A DNA stretch of 64,000 bases from Welwitschia mirabilis (GCA_051453625.1 JBOZIK010000001.1:124846863-124910862); one strand, 5' to 3'. Shown: positions 20,751 through 33,467, counted from the stretch's first letter. Notes: generated by a model not told the origin, from the sequence alone. Made by a program: numbers and translations.

Positions 20751-22986
20751 AAAGGTGAATAACCTTGGTTTATTCTAATTGGCTTGATCCTTCTTCTATG
20801 AATCTAAATTCTTTAGTATTTGGTTGTGAACTAATGGGGAGTTTTCTTGAATCTTTATGATCTAAAGTAAAGAGAATTTGGGTTTGATTTATTAAAGTGG
20901 TTAAAGGATTTATGAGATGGATTGGATGGTTTATTTAATATTTTTTTAATGAGGAAAAATGTTATTTAAGGATTATTTCATGGTTATGATTAATCTAGAT
21001 TTAAGTTTCCATGAATTTACTTACTAATTTCTCAAAGGGGAAGAATGAAAATGGCTTGTGATAATTTGAAGAAAATGGATGGAAGGATGATGGTGGGAAT
21101 GGATTTCTTGATTAACTAATTAGATTACCCTACTTTAAAGAAAAGTTTGGGTAATTCCTTTACCCAAGGTTGCAGGTGTTATAATATGGGTTAATCCTTT
21201 GGCTTTGCCACTAGTATCCCATCACATTTACTTACTCTATGTTTTGAAATAAATAAATGGATTAACACTTAGCTTTTTCATGGGTATCTATGTGAAAAAT
21301 CAAGCATTCAAGTTTTATGACCAAAGGTGAAGGTGAGAATGAGATGTTCATAGATTCTAATCTTCTTACTGATTAGTTAATCATGTTCTTAACTTTAAAA
21401 TTTTAAGCACTTTAAATGTACTATTGGAACTAATAAGATTATGAAATATAAATGGTTTACTTGGTTTTCTTAGTTTTTAGAGCTCTTAACTACATTTTCA
21501 AGGTAGTCTCAAACTTCATGCAAAGACATACTAAGAAAACTCCCCCTACTTATCATCTCAATTAGTTACCTATTAGTTGTGATTAATTCCTTATTAAAAA
21601 ATTAATTTTTCTCTTTGGTTTAAATCCATGTTGTGGGCAATTTTGTGATTAGTTATTAAATCTTTTGAAGACTTGAGAAATATCTCATGGCCTTTTTACT
21701 AATTGTTCATTATTTCTTATTAAGGTATTCGTTTTATGCTTAAGAAAAAATTTTCATATGAAGGCCTTACTTAGGCAATACTAAGTTCTAACATATAAGG
21801 GCTTAAGGGTCTAGAGCCATGATTTTGCTTCTCCTTTATGAAAAATGGGAATAGGGTAAGCCTCAGTATGTTAAATGTATTTGGATATTGTGGAACAGTT
21901 GACAAAACACTCAAATTCCTTAAGGTGTAGGTATGGATCCTGAGACTAACAAACCATAAAAGTGAGATAAAATTTAGATGGTAGAAATCTTAAATCCTAA
22001 TCTATAGGTAGTTTCAATATACATGAAATGGTTTCTAAGCATTTGAATTGAAGATAATTATAAAGGGCTTCTGTAGGTTGGTTATTGATGGCATTGGATT
22101 GGGCTTTGACCACCTCTTATGCAAGGTAGTAGGTAGTTAATTGGTTGATTAGTTCTTGATTCAATGGTTCTCCACTAAATCGAAATTGAAAATTAAATGT
22201 GTCATCTAAATTTTGTTTTTGGGATGAGGAGGTTCATTCTCTTTGATTATCATTTGGGTTTTCTTGAGAGGTGGAGGCTTTTTCCCTTTGGGTGTCATCA
22301 TGGGATTGGTTTTGTTATGGGATTATTATTTAAAAAAGGAGTTCATTTTGTTGAAGGTATTTCTAACTAATCTACTTAACTCATTACAAATCCAAGGCAT
22401 GCAAGGTTCAACTTAGGTTTTAGATAGAATTAGATAAAGCTTTTAATAGAGCCCAAATAACAAAAGTTTTTTTGGATTTTTAAAGAGGGTTTAGGTGAAA
22501 TTTCAGAGTCTTTACATAGTAACAACACTAACATGATCAAGAAAGGTAGTGATTTCCATTAAGATGTAAGTTTTAGTTGTTAAAAAATCACATAGATTCA
22601 CATAGTTCTCATGAAGCAATCAACATATCGAGATTGCAAAAAAATGTAATAGAAATGAAAAATGTGAGACACTCAAAATCAATCTTAATGTAATCATAAA
22701 TTTTTAGATTTTTAGTGTTTATAATAGGCACATAAAATTAAGAACTAAATTATGAAAGTACAAAAAATAAACTAAAGCACATAAGTTAAAAATTTTTTAC
22801 TTTAGGTGGCCTATTGCAATCTACGAACACACTGTTAAACCTATACGTAAAACAAATGAGGGCAAAAAACTCAAGAAAATTTAAAATTGGATTAGTTTAA
22901 ATATCACTAGAATGACTAGTACTATTCATTAGAATGAAAACAAACATATCAAAAAAAAAAAAAAGAAAAGAAAAAAAAGTATCCAT
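20751..22986 (-). pseudogene. Gyp-2 gag region and linker
   Basis: Colinear with Gyp-1 15670-17890: both open with AAAGGTGAATAACCTTGGTT and contain the gag core (here about 21480-21960 on the minus strand, around the FYNGL/LVEM equivalents). The reading frame is more broken than in Gyp-1. Protease and downstream parts are cut off at the 20651-20750 gap. Its leader is interrupted at 22986 by Cop-3 and resumes at 30122. Confidence 0.7.
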
Positions 22987-24567
22987 TGATAGGATTGAGT
23001 ATCCTAGAGGGGGATGAATAGGTTCTTTTAAAAATTAAAATACAATAAACTAATAATTAATGATATATCAAAAGATTGCTTAAAATAATTTGCTAATTGA
23101 ATTTCTTCATGTAAAGAAAAGCTAAAAGTATTTAAAGAAATGAAACTAACTAAAAGCACAAAATACCAAATAGATACATGCAGTATTTATAGTTTTTTGG
23201 GAAATCCCCTCCTCCACTCTTGATAATTAGCTTATCACCAAGCTTAATCTAGATCTTCCTTACTCCATCAAGTATTTTAGGTTTAGCTTTAACCTTTGTA
23301 AATAGACTTTTCTAGGATTAGTCTCAACCTTTAAATAGACTTTTCTCAACCTTTAAATAGACTTTTCGAAGCTTAGTCTTAACCTCTAAATAGATTTTTT
23401 AGGCTTACTCTCAACCTTTAAATAGAATTTTCCAGGCTAAGTCTCAACCTTTTACAATGTAAGATAGTGATGCAATAATGTCAAGATGCATAGATATCAC
23501 TTATTCTTTGGTATAATATCTTTTATGAAGATCTTATCCTGTAGCTGTATAACAGATAAAGCACTAAATTTGACCTTGAATCCACAAGTAAAACAGATGA
23601 TAGGTCTTCCTTGGTCAAGAGTACAAATGTTAAGATCTAATAGTAAATATCACAATATTCAGATCTTTTATTAAGTACAAAAGGTATTCAAAAGTCTAAA
23701 AGATCTCAAAAAGGTCCTTTTATGTTTTCTCTCTTGGCTATTTATATTGGAAGGCTTTTAGGGTTTATTAAATTTGAAACACACATTCAATGGTTATATA
23801 CATCTTGAAAATGGCTATCTAATAAATATATAATGAATATAAAACAGATAGAAAATTTTAGTTCCATTTCATTTGGTCGACCTCTCAAAGGTCTGGTCAG
23901 CCCCATTTGATGCCTGAGTCACACAGGTGCCCAAGTAAAGTTTTTAGTCATCCCAGTTTCTTATGGCTTTACATCCGATTGGCCCATCAGGGTCTAGCTG
24001 ACCCCCATCTGGTCCCTCATAATTTTGTCTAGTTTCTTGCTAGTCCTAATAAAAGATCATTTCAATTTCCTACATTAGGTCTGATTAACGCCTTTAGGTA
24101 TTCAGTTAACTGCATAATAATTAGCTTAGGGGTATTATTCTTAGGTTTATAGATCTAGTCAACCCCATCATAGATCTAGTTAATCCCTTGTCATTCAGTT
24201 TAGGGATACTATTATCAAGTTCACAAATCCGGTTAAACCCAAAAAAGGTTTAGTTAACCCCTTATCATTCAGTTTAGGGATACTGGCTCTCCAGATCACA
24301 GGTCCAATAGACTCTATCAGAAATCCAATTAACCCCTTTGAATTAAGTTCAATTTTGAGTGTCTTCTTTAAGTGAGGTTGATCCCTTGAAAGTCTAATTG
24401 ACCCCTCAAGAGGGTAAGTGGATTTAAAAGGTTTCTAGTGATTAGATTCGATAGATATGGCTTCAGCATTTAACATGCAAGTGATTAACATCTTCTGCAT
24501 AAGATACACAAAATTTGCTACACAAAAAACATTACTTTGATATTAATTGATAAAACATAATCTAACA
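22987..24567 (-). mobile_element. 3' LTR of Cop-3
   Basis: On the plus strand it runs TGATAGGATTGAG...ATAATCTAACA. It aligns with 28557-30116 throughout. A TATA box (minus, TATAAATAG) lies at 23738-23746. Upstream of it, 23875-24400 holds GGTCGACC-type doublets. Confidence 0.9.
23875..24400 (-). promoter_or_regulatory. GGTCGACC-type doublet array in Cop-3 U3
   Basis: Seven doublets with 20-21 bp internal spacing begin near 23875, 23977, 24083, 24158, 24228, 24302 and 24374. The last five recur every 70-75 bp, as in Cop-1. Decayed variants include GGTCAGCC, AGTCAACC, GGTTAAAC and AGTTAACC. The array is upstream (minus strand) of the LTR TATA box. Confidence 0.7.
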
Positions 24568-24583
24568 ATCTCCTCCTTTGACA
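24568..24583 (-). other. Polypurine tract of Cop-3
   Basis: The minus strand reads GTCAAAGGAGGAGAT immediately before TGTTAGA, the 3' LTR start. Confidence 0.85.
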
Positions 24584-25159
24584 TTGATGGCAAATAATAC
24601 TTAGTCGTAAAAATATTTAAGACTTAGAAAACTCCCCCTCACAAAATGTCTATCGTTCTTTACAAAATATTAAACCTTTTAAAACCAATTTAAGACATTT
24701 TGAAGAGTCAAATGTTGTGCTAATAATAAAAACAATTTTTTAGAAGTAGACTTGGAGAGTTAAAAACACAATATTTATGAAAAGCATAATGTGATCACAT
24801 AAACCATTTAACATATTGATTATTGATACTTTTTAGAGTTCATTTCTAATATGGGTAACTAACATTTAAAACTATGAAATAACCATTTAAAACTTTAATA
24901 GCTATCATTGAAAAATATTAAGCTCATATGAATTACATAAAAAGATTTGAGATACCAATTGAGAATATAGAACTAACTGCATGTTTATTTTATTAAACAT
25001 ATGCAAGCATTATAAAATAAAAGTTCTTATCAAAATCATACTACATCTAAAAGCATAAGCAAGAAACATTAATAAACAACTAATTCTTCCCCTTTTAACA
25101 TCAACAATAAAAGAGAGAACAAAAACACCTAAGTAAAACATAACTAAAGCTTTTAATTA
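24584..25159 (-). other. Cop-3 3' untranslated region
   Basis: AT-rich non-coding sequence between the second ORF and the PPT. A GAGGGGGAG tract (minus, near 24634) matches the secondary purine tract of Cop-1. Only one copy of the segment duplicated in Cop-1 is present. Confidence 0.6.
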
Positions 25160-26259
25160 GATTTCTCCTCCTCTTCTTCCTCTTAAGAATCTTCTTTGGA
25201 ATCTTCTTCTTCATCATCTTCTCCCATGCATGCTGAGCTCGTGGCCTCTACTAAAGTGTCAGTAATATCATACTCAGTTGTTATGAGTGCTTTCTTCATA
25301 TGTCTGGTACGGGAATCAATACGTCTTAAGTATGAAGGTCTCATCAGGAGAGACTTTCTTTGGAGAGGGTGACTTTGAGGACTTTTTGGAAGGAGCAAAG
25401 ATGTGCATACAAGATAATGTTGCATATCCAATGAATGTCATGAGTTGAAGGGTTTTAAGCTTAAGATGAAAGGGTACACAAAAATGATGGCACAAATTTA
25501 TAATAATCACAAAATAGGGTAAGGTCCTAGTCCTATGATACTCCAACTAAGAGAACGTGTTCTTCAGTGTAATGGCAGGAGTATCAATAGAATGCTCTAT
25601 CCCTCCTAGATATATAAGATATGCTCTATAGTTAGAGGCCTTACCATGATGCCCTGCTAATGGTAGAAAATTATAAATAAAAATCAAATAAAGAAAATAA
25701 TACTTAGGTGTTAATAAAGAAGTGTTAATGATGTGTTTCCAAGTGTGAGTCTTATCACAAATCTCTCTTATCACTGTTGGTTTTTCTTGCATGGTATCAT
25801 GAAGAGGCCAAAACTCATCATAATGATTCTAAGAAGATCAGTAAGATTAAAGATGAGGTTTGTAGTAACTCTCAACTACTTTCCCAAAACAAGGGTTTCA
25901 AGGGTTCTTGAATCATAATCATAAGTTGCATTACAATAAAATGTACAAGTAAGAAAAGGATAAGTGAAACCAGAAACATCTAAAAAATATTCAAGATCCT
26001 GATTTCTCAGGAGATAAATTACTTCTCTAAGCTCTCTAAGCTTTGAGGTTGTCATAGACCATTCTTGACAGATAGGCTTCTTTTTGAAGTTCACTAAAAA
26101 CTTCTCAATGTCTTTCTTAGACATCCCTTGGTAGAAGATAATAGGATATCTTACTGGAGTTTTCTTAACTCTCCTCCTTAAATAGCTTGCAGCCTTTCCT
26201 ATCTTTTTAAAAGCTTGGAAGTAAGAAAAATGAGACAAAATTACTAGATCTAAGAGCAA
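25160..26259 (-). pseudogene. Cop-3 second ORF (env position)
   Basis: The longest open stretch (26259-25876) reads MLLDLVILSHFSYF, then a basic YLRRRVKK region, KPICQEWSMTTSKLRELREV, and LTCTFYCNATYDYDSRTLET. Frameshifted pieces follow: YDEFWPLHDTMQEKPTVIRE, YFLYLIFIYNFLPLAGHHGK, LEYHRTRTLPYF and RRIDSRTRHMKKALITTEYD, then an acidic Glu/Asp-rich tail. The match to Cop-1 is clear across the shared part. FYCNA is shared with Cop-2 and corresponds to REFYANI in Cop-4. The start is uncertain: no ATG equivalent to the MVRSK/MVRRK starts of Cop-2 and Cop-4 was found, so 26259 is only the first ATG of the long frame. Function is unknown. Confidence 0.75.
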
Positions 26260-26342
26260 AGCTCTAGATCTGAAATAAAAAGCTCTAGATCTAAGAGATA
26301 AAGAGGGCTAGAACACAAGAAAAATGAAATAGGATCCTCTTT

Positions 26343-26353
26343 CTTTTATATAG
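26343..26353 (-). promoter_or_regulatory. Candidate internal TATA box before Cop-3 second ORF
   Basis: The minus strand reads CTATATAAAAG, a near-consensus plant TATA box, about 85 bp upstream of the ORF ATG. Motif cluster 26400-26590 lies just upstream. The order motif cluster, TATA, leader, ORF mirrors the LTR's own U3. Confidence 0.5.
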
Positions 26354-26399
26354 ATGATGAAATAGGGCAATTTGAAAAGTGAAGTCGGGTTCACTGATG

Positions 26400-26590
26400 G
26401 TACTTCCACACTATGATCCATTAAGTCTAGTCAACTAGTCGAAGTTTTGATCAAACCATCGAGATGTGGATCTACAGTATAGGAAGAGGTCTGGGTAACT
26501 AGGCTTTCTGGCTGGTCAATAGATCACATCTAGTCAACTGAATTGATTACCCTGCAATCAGCTAAAGGATGGTGAGTTAACCCCTAGTTC
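26400..26590 (-). promoter_or_regulatory. Internal cluster of LTR-type motifs before Cop-3 second ORF
   Basis: Five or so variants of the family motif occur (plus strand: AGTCAACTAG, GGTCAATAG, AGTCAACTG, GTTAACCCC and an AGTCGAAG variant). It is less dense than the U3 array, but the same core occurs in the same relation to a TATA box. Confidence 0.45.
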
Positions 26591-28491
26591 ACATTTATGA
26601 TTGATAAGAAAGTTATAAAAATAGGGTTTTACTTTAGAATTTTCTAGAAAATATTTAGTTTTATCAAAATTTAAATTAATGTTTCCATTTTCAATGTTGT
26701 AGTTCATATAATTTACAGGAGTATCTATTCTATAGATATTATCCACTCAATTTGTAATAAGGACAATAACATTTATTTTTATATTCATAATTTTACATTT
26801 TGTTTTTTCAAATACCATTTTGTGGCCTTTGTCACACAATTAACTGATACTCAATAAGTTATATTTCAAATCATTCACATGTAATACATCATTAAGTTAA
26901 GGTAACTTACCTTCTTTGATGCATTTTATACCTTCTATTCTTGCCTTTTCATTATTTTCAAAAGTAACATCTCATTCATTAATACTTCTCAAGTGTTAAA
27001 AATTTGAGCTTTTTCCCATCATGTACCTTGAATATCCACTGTCTAAGTACCATCTATTTGCACTTAATCCTTTGAGAGTTGTCTATTCTTATGGATTTTG
27101 ATAAATAAATCTAATACCTGATTTATCTGCAATAGGTTTCTAAACTTTAAGAATTTGTTTAACTTAGAAGAACCATCATAAAATTTATTTATAAAGAAAT
27201 ATAGATCTTTTACCTATGATAAGAGATTGGTATTATCAGATTTTACCAAATTGTACTTTATTTCTATTTCCTTCTTCTTTCTAGTAAGAGACTTCATTAC
27301 TTTATTTAGATGGTTTATCCTTTTTGCTAGCTTTTCATATTCTTCGTATAGCTCATAACATGTATCCTCCAGCTCATTCTCTTCTTCATCAATTATGTCT
27401 AAGATATTAGGCTCTGATGTGCTAAGTAATTTTTTGAGAGAAGGAACAATCATCATAAAAGATATCTTCTATCTCTGTTTAACTCTTAACCTAAAATACT
27501 ATCATCATCATCATCCTTATTATCCCATGTTGCAACAAAAGATGGATTCCTTGTTTTTTTAATCCCTTTTTTGTGTTTGGATACTCATTTATCATATGAC
27601 CAAATTCTTTGCATGAGTAGCATTGAATTTATTTATCTTTTTCTTGCTTATTTCTATATTTTAGATAACTTCTTTTCGAGTTTTTACTTGACTTACCTTC
27701 CTTTTTCTTTCTATGTAGAAACTTTTTGAATCTTTTGGCTAGAAGAGTCACTTCATCATCATCCAAGTCCTCATCTGACCTTTTAGACCTATATTCTTCT
27801 TGCACATATTTCAAGGTAATACCTTTCTTATTATCTTAAATAAATTTAAGTTTATAGGTTTGAAGATTACCTTGTAGTTCTTCTAGTATCATTGCATTTA
27901 TGTTCTTACTCTCTTTGATGGTTGTGATCTTTGATTCAAATCTCTTTAGTAGAGATCTCAATACTTTATAACCACCTTTTCTTCATCCAACTATTCTCTA
28001 GGATTTGCCATAGAGTTTACAATATTAATGAGTCTTACAAAAAATTCGTGCAAAGTCTCTTCCTCATCCATATGTATGTCTTCAAATTTAGAAATAATCA
28101 TTTGAATTTTTACTTTCTTTATGATTAAAGTTCCTTTGTGTGCTATCTCAAGAATATTCCAAGCCTCTTTAGCATGATTACAATTTACTATACATTTAAA
28201 CTCATCTACATAAACTATACAAAATATCACATTAAGATTATGGACATCTGTGTTGACTTTGGTTTTGTCAATATTAATCCATTGATCATGGGATTTGGGA
28301 ACTAAAATGGTATTACCATTGGCATAAGTTTTTGACATCATAAGCATAGAATAACCTTTATAGATAACTTATTCTATATCATCATCTTGGGATCTAAGAA
28401 AAATTCTCATTTGAGCTTTCTAGTAAGCATAGCTTGACCCATCTAACATGGGTGGATGAGTGGTGGATAAACCATTAGATGGATTACTCAT
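26570..28491 (-). pseudogene. Cop-3 gag and protease
   Basis: ATG at 28491 gives MSNPSNGLSTTHPPMLDGSS then YAY.KAQMRIFL, a copia gag start. UBN2-type gag follows (28150-27991: AKEAWNILEIAHKGT, MIISKFEDIHMDEEETLHEF). A zinc knuckle at about 27625-27575 reads CYSCKEFGHMINEYP, with the last Cys changed to Tyr. A coiled coil (27456-27214, YEEYEKLAKRINHLNKVMKS) comes next. Protease with its active site in RWYLDSGYSRYMMG is near 27055-27015, and LKYNLLSIS lies downstream. Reading ends near 26570 (ELGVNSPSFS). Integrase should follow but does not. Confidence 0.85.
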
Positions 28492-28540
28492 TATAGGTTT
28501 CTAAAGTCTAGATTGGTTAAAATCTAAAAAAGAATTAACT

Positions 28541-28554
28541 TAGCTTTGATACTA
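28541..28554 (-). other. Primer binding site of Cop-3
   Basis: The minus strand reads TAGTATCAAAGC, the copia site TGGTATCAGAGC with two G-to-A changes, three bases after the LTR end. Confidence 0.8.
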
Positions 28555-28556
28555 AT

Positions 28557-30116
28557 TAATAGGATCGAGAACCCTAGAGGGGGTTGAATAGGTTCTTTTA
28601 ACAATTAAAATAAAATAAACTAATAATTCATGATATACCAAAAGCTTACTCAAAATAATTTTCTAATTGAATTTATGCATGCAAAGAAAAGCTAAAAGTA
28701 TTTAAAGAAATGAAACTAACTGAAAGCACAAAATACCAAATAGATACACATAGGATTTATAGTGGTTCGAGNNNNNNNNNNTTCCACTCTTGATGATCAG
28801 CTTATCACTAAGCTTGATCTGGATCTTTGTTACTCTACAAGGTATTTCAGGTTCACCTGTAACCTTTACAAATACAATTTTCCAGGCTCAGTCTCAACCT
28901 TTAAATAGACTTTTCCAAGCTTAGTCTTAACCTCTGAATAGACTTTTTAAGCTTAGTGTCAACCTTTGAATGGACTTTTCTAGGCCAAGTTTCAACTTTT
29001 TATAGTGTAAGATAGTGATGCAATAATTCCAAGATGCACAGATATTACTCATTCTTTGGTACAATATCTTTTATGGAGTTCTTCTCCTTTAGATGTACAA
29101 TAGATAAAGAACTAGGTCTGACCTTGAATCCATTGGTAAAACAGATGATAGATATTCCTTATTCAGGAGTATAAATGCTAAGATCTAATAGTAAATATTA
29201 AAATATTTAGTTCTTTTATTAAGATTCAAAATATATTCAAAAGTCTGAAAGAGCTCAAAAAGGTTCTTTTGTCTTTTCTTTCTTAGCTATTTATATTGGA
29301 AGGCTTTTAGGGTTTATTAGATTTGAAATGTACTTCCAATGGTTATAAATAGCTAAAAAACATCTACCTAATGAATACATAATAAATACAAAATGGATAA
29401 AAAAATTTAGTTTCATTTTGACTGGTCAATCCCTAAAAATTCTCGTGACTTTATTTGATGCCATGAGTTACACAAGTTACTCGAGTGAAGTTTTTGGTTG
29501 CCCCATTTTCTTATGGCTCCATGTCTAGTTGATTCCTCAGGGTCCAGTTAACCCCCATCCAGTTGCCCATAATTCTATCTGATCATCTGCTAGTCCTAAT
29601 AAAAGATCATTTAATTTCCTGCATTAAGTCTATTCGACCCCTTTAGGTAGCCAGTTGACTCCATGACAATTAGCTTAAGGGTATTTTTCTTAGGTTCACA
29701 AATCCAGTCAACCCCATCATAAGTCTAATCGACCCCTTGTCATTTAGTTCAAGGATACTGTTACCAGGTTTATAAATCTAGTTAACTCTATAAAAGGTCT
29801 AGTTGACCCCTTACCATTCAGTTTAGGGATATTAGCTCTTAAGATCATAGGTCTAGTCAACTCCATTAGAAATTTGGTTGACCCTCTGAATTTAGTTCAA
29901 TTCTGAGTGTTTGCTGTAGGTGTAATTTATCCCTTAAAAGTCTAGTCAATTCCTTAAGAGGGTAAGTGAAATTAATAGGTTTTTAGTAATCATAATTTGA
30001 CAGATATGGCTTCAGCATTTAACCTGTAAGTGATTAACATCTTCTGCATAAGATACATAAAATTTTCTACATAGAAAACATTTGTTTGATATCAATTGAC
30101 AAAACATAATCTAATA
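28557..30116 (-). mobile_element. 5' LTR of Cop-3
   Basis: It aligns with 22987-24567. Its terminal dinucleotides have decayed (TA...TA on the plus strand). TATA box at 29287-29295 (minus TATAAATAG). GGTCGACC-type doublets lie at about 29420-29960. A 10-N gap is at 28772-28781. Confidence 0.9.
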
Positions 30117-30121
30117 CCCAT

Positions 30122-30225
30122 CACTAAAAAGTAAAAACTAATTAAAGATTTATAAGAAAGAAAAGTTTATCCCTTTTTGAATAGCTACCATGCCATTATC
30201 CCTAGTAATGGCACCAAAATTTATT
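30122..30225 (-). other. Gyp-2 leader and primer binding site
   Basis: ACTAAAAAGTAAAAACTAAT continues the Gyp-2 leader interrupted at 22986, as shown by the uninterrupted Gyp-1 equivalent (17880-17945). The minus strand reads TTTTGGTGCCATTACTAGGG at about 30199-30218, the PBS. Confidence 0.75.
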
Positions 30226-31585
30226 TATTTTAGTACATGAACTCAATTTAAAATGAGATAAGAACTTAATATCATTCTTCCACAAGGATAATTGGGGTTG
30301 GCTAAGTAGATATCATACAAAACTTGTGTAACTTGCAAGTTATAATAAAAAGAAAACAAAAAAGAGGGCTTTAATAATTATGTTAAAAAACTTTATTTAA
30401 AAATGTGGGAAGCAACTAATATTTCAGTATTCATCCAATTTATTTTGTTACAGTTCCTCACTTAACCATACACTACACTATCCTGAAATAAACTTCAGAT
30501 TATCAAGTATGATGGCTTAATTCATGGTAACATAATCTCATTTACCATATAAATGTTAGTGAATTTAAAAGTCATTGATCCTTTATAGCCTTATAATAAA
30601 AATGAAAAGTAAGGATTCTAGGTATTTAAGATTTATGAAATTACTAAGACTTAGACTAATGAACTATCAAATTCACTTTGTTGATTAAGAATCTTGATAG
30701 TACATTGTTACTTAAGAATTTCTAGTATAAATTTAATTATGACTAACAATTAAAAGAAAAATAGCTCTTTAGTATGGAATCAAAGAAAGGAACATTACAT
30801 CATAGATTAAAGAAAGCTAAAAGAGCTCCTTAAGCCATATTAAAGTAAGTTAACTTCCAAAGTAAGTTCTTAGAAGGCTATCATAACTTGATGCTTTAAG
30901 GTTTTATTCTTTGTCAAAATGAAGTATATTATAATGAAGGGATTAATTCTTTTTTATAGGTAAAGATGGAGGTGGGGATGGTTATAAGCCTTTGGCTTAT
31001 AGCATTAAGTATGATTACAAAATGATGGTATTACATAGGGTATTTATCATCTTTTATTTAGATAGAGATCATTATGATAGATCATTATGATAAAGTTAAT
31101 ACTTAGCTTCTAGATGTTGCTGTTGCTACTAGCTTCTATCATTATCATGTATCTCCATTATCATCCCACTTACTAATGCTACATGTCACTACTATTTGTC
31201 ATCATCATCGCTACCATGTGTCATCAGGGATCCTAATTACTTTTGATGTGGAATCAGATCAAGTCGATAACTACATTCAGTGTATTTTTGCATGACAAGT
31301 TAGGAACATGAGAATTGATGCATTCTATAAAGAAGAACTAGTGGATTTGGGTGATCTAGATAATGGTGCTAGCGTTTTAAGTAAGATTTTCATCAGTTTT
31401 AAGCATGCCCTTTAAAGTGCACTATTTATACTAAATATGCTAGGGAAAAACGATAAGTTTATAATTATTATATAAACTTAATGAAAAACATGTTTTATGA
31501 TAAAATTGATTATATTAATATCTTTTATTAAGATAAATTGATTAATTAACTTGACCAAAATGTTAATTTTTACATGTTAATAATA
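30226..31585 (-). mobile_element. 5' LTR of Gyp-2
   Basis: Colinear with the Gyp-1 LTR. It includes the phrase GGTTATAAGCCTTTGGCTTA (30983-31002; Gyp-1 near 18697) and ends near 31585 at GTTAATAATA. TATA (minus) at 30950-30958. Confidence 0.75.
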
Positions 31586-32657
31586 GAAATGTTGAAAAAT
31601 AATACCTTTACATAATGCTTAGACCTATGAGGAATAATTGATGGGAAACATTCCTTTTCCTCTTCTACATTATGAAAAGTAAAAGCAAGAGTAGGATTCT
31701 ATAGTGAAAGGATCTTACCCTTCTCTTTAGAGTAAAAACTCTTAGAAGATATCTTCTTATGCATTTTAATTCACAAAATCATAAAAGAAAATCACAATAA
31801 GTAAGAAATAACAAAGAAATTTTCAAAAGGTAAGAGAACTAATGACCTAATTAGAATACATTTCACTCATCAAATAATAATACGAGTTACTCTCATCATT
31901 AGAAAAAAGGTGTGATTCATAAAAATCGATCCTATGAAAGAACTCTAAAGGCATCACGATATGAGAGGCAAGAATAATTTATTTAATATTCACAAAGTGA
32001 TGTTGCCATGAAAAATCAAAGTAAAGAGAAAAAAGGATGCTTTAAAAAATTAAATCCTCCAAATTAGAGTTTTGCTTTACATTAGTCAATTGGAAAATCA
32101 CTTTGAAATAAATGTTCTGATTNNNNNNNNNNCTAAGGAAGCTTCATGATCATGAGTCATAAATAGAAGATAAATAGCATATTTAGGGAGTTGTAAAGAA
32201 CAGAAATGATGGAAGCCCATACCTATAATAAGAAGTCTTAAGGTTGTATAATAAGGAACTGAAATCAAATTTATAAGAATATCATGGTAACTCTGACGAT
32301 GGAGTTGATGTTTAATAAAATTAAAAAAGGTAGTCTAAAAAAAATCATTGCTTGAAATTCATAATTTGAAAATCCAGTAGGCTTAATGGGGTCATCTAAA
32401 ATGTCAAAAGTATCCTTTATGATCTAAAGAGTAATAAGAATTAAATCATATTGAGAATACTGAAAGGTATAACTAACATAGTTATAAGAAGTAGAGATAG
32501 AATCTAAAATTACAAAGAATTTAGACAAATAAAGGATAAAATATGAAAATAAAAGGAGGTCAAAAATATTGGAACTAAGCATACATCTCCTCATTGATAA
32601 ATATAAGGTTATAATTTAACCATCTAATGCAAGAAAAAGAGTTAGGCATTATACTAT
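31586..32657 (-). other. Unassigned, possibly old coding remnant
   Basis: The minus strand has unusually long readable stretches at 31870-32330 (for example YYTTLRLLIIGMGFHHFCSL, LPKYAIYLLFMTHDHE, ILASHIVMPLEFFHRIDFYE) on both sides of a 10-N gap (32123-32132). I cannot match them to a family. It may be the second ORF of another retroelement. Confidence 0.3.
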
Positions 32658-33467
32658 TGGAGAACATGTTGTGTGCTTCTTGTCTTCAATAAATGATCTT
32701 CAATGATAACTTGCAATCTTATGTATCCAACACACATACACACTCATACAGGGAGTCAAGTTAATGTTGTACTCTAGACAAGAATTCAAAAGTACGTCTA
32801 GAAGACTACTTTATTTAAAAAGTAATTGAAATGATTTTCTATTTTTATTTCAAAATGATAAATGAATGACAATTCCATGATGGATGAAATGAAATGAATT
32901 AATATAAGGATGAGACATAAGACTAAATGTAATTACTAACCAAGCTTATTAATCTATTAATATCTAGCATAGCCCTTATAATTTATATTAATTACAAGTT
33001 AATATCACTTTAATTATAATCAACATATACTATAAAGAAGAGAAGATAAATATTGGTAGAAACAAAATGATATTTTATTGATTATAATGCTTCTCACATT
33101 AGCTAAAAAATAGTCATTGCTTAATGAAGGATATATAACCCAATACCAAGATAAGTTCCTTTCTCAAGCTAGATAGATCCATTGCTTAATTAAGCTTTAA
33201 ATCATCATAAGAACAATCAATACATGAGATATGAAAAATGAGTATTTTTAGTTTTAGAACAATAGTTTACTTTATCAAGAAGTAGTAATGGTCCAAGAAT
33301 AATCATATTACTAGATTTATAATAGATGGAATATGTTTTACATTTATTAAATCTATCATCCTACTAAGTGTCATCCAGATGACTAGGTGGATGATATGTG
33401 ATCTTCATTTCTAATGGCTAAATATCCTTCATGTGTCTTCTTAATGTGATGCTTTACTATCATTTAG

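Larger units (their letters stand above)
22987..30116 (-). mobile_element. Cop-3, copia-type element without visible integrase or RT
   Basis: This 7.1-kb element has LTRs at 28557-30116 (5') and 22987-24567 (3'), an initiator-Met PBS, gag, zinc knuckle, coiled coil, protease, a second ORF and a PPT. Integrase, RT and RNase H motifs are absent from the 4.0-kb interior: the sequence passes from the end of protease (about 26580) directly to the second-ORF promoter region. TSDs are TCCAT (22982-22986) and CCCAT (30117-30121). It is inserted in Gyp-2 between PBS and gag. It belongs to the same family as Cop-1. It was probably non-autonomous and mobilised by a pol-bearing relative (inference). Confidence 0.9.
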
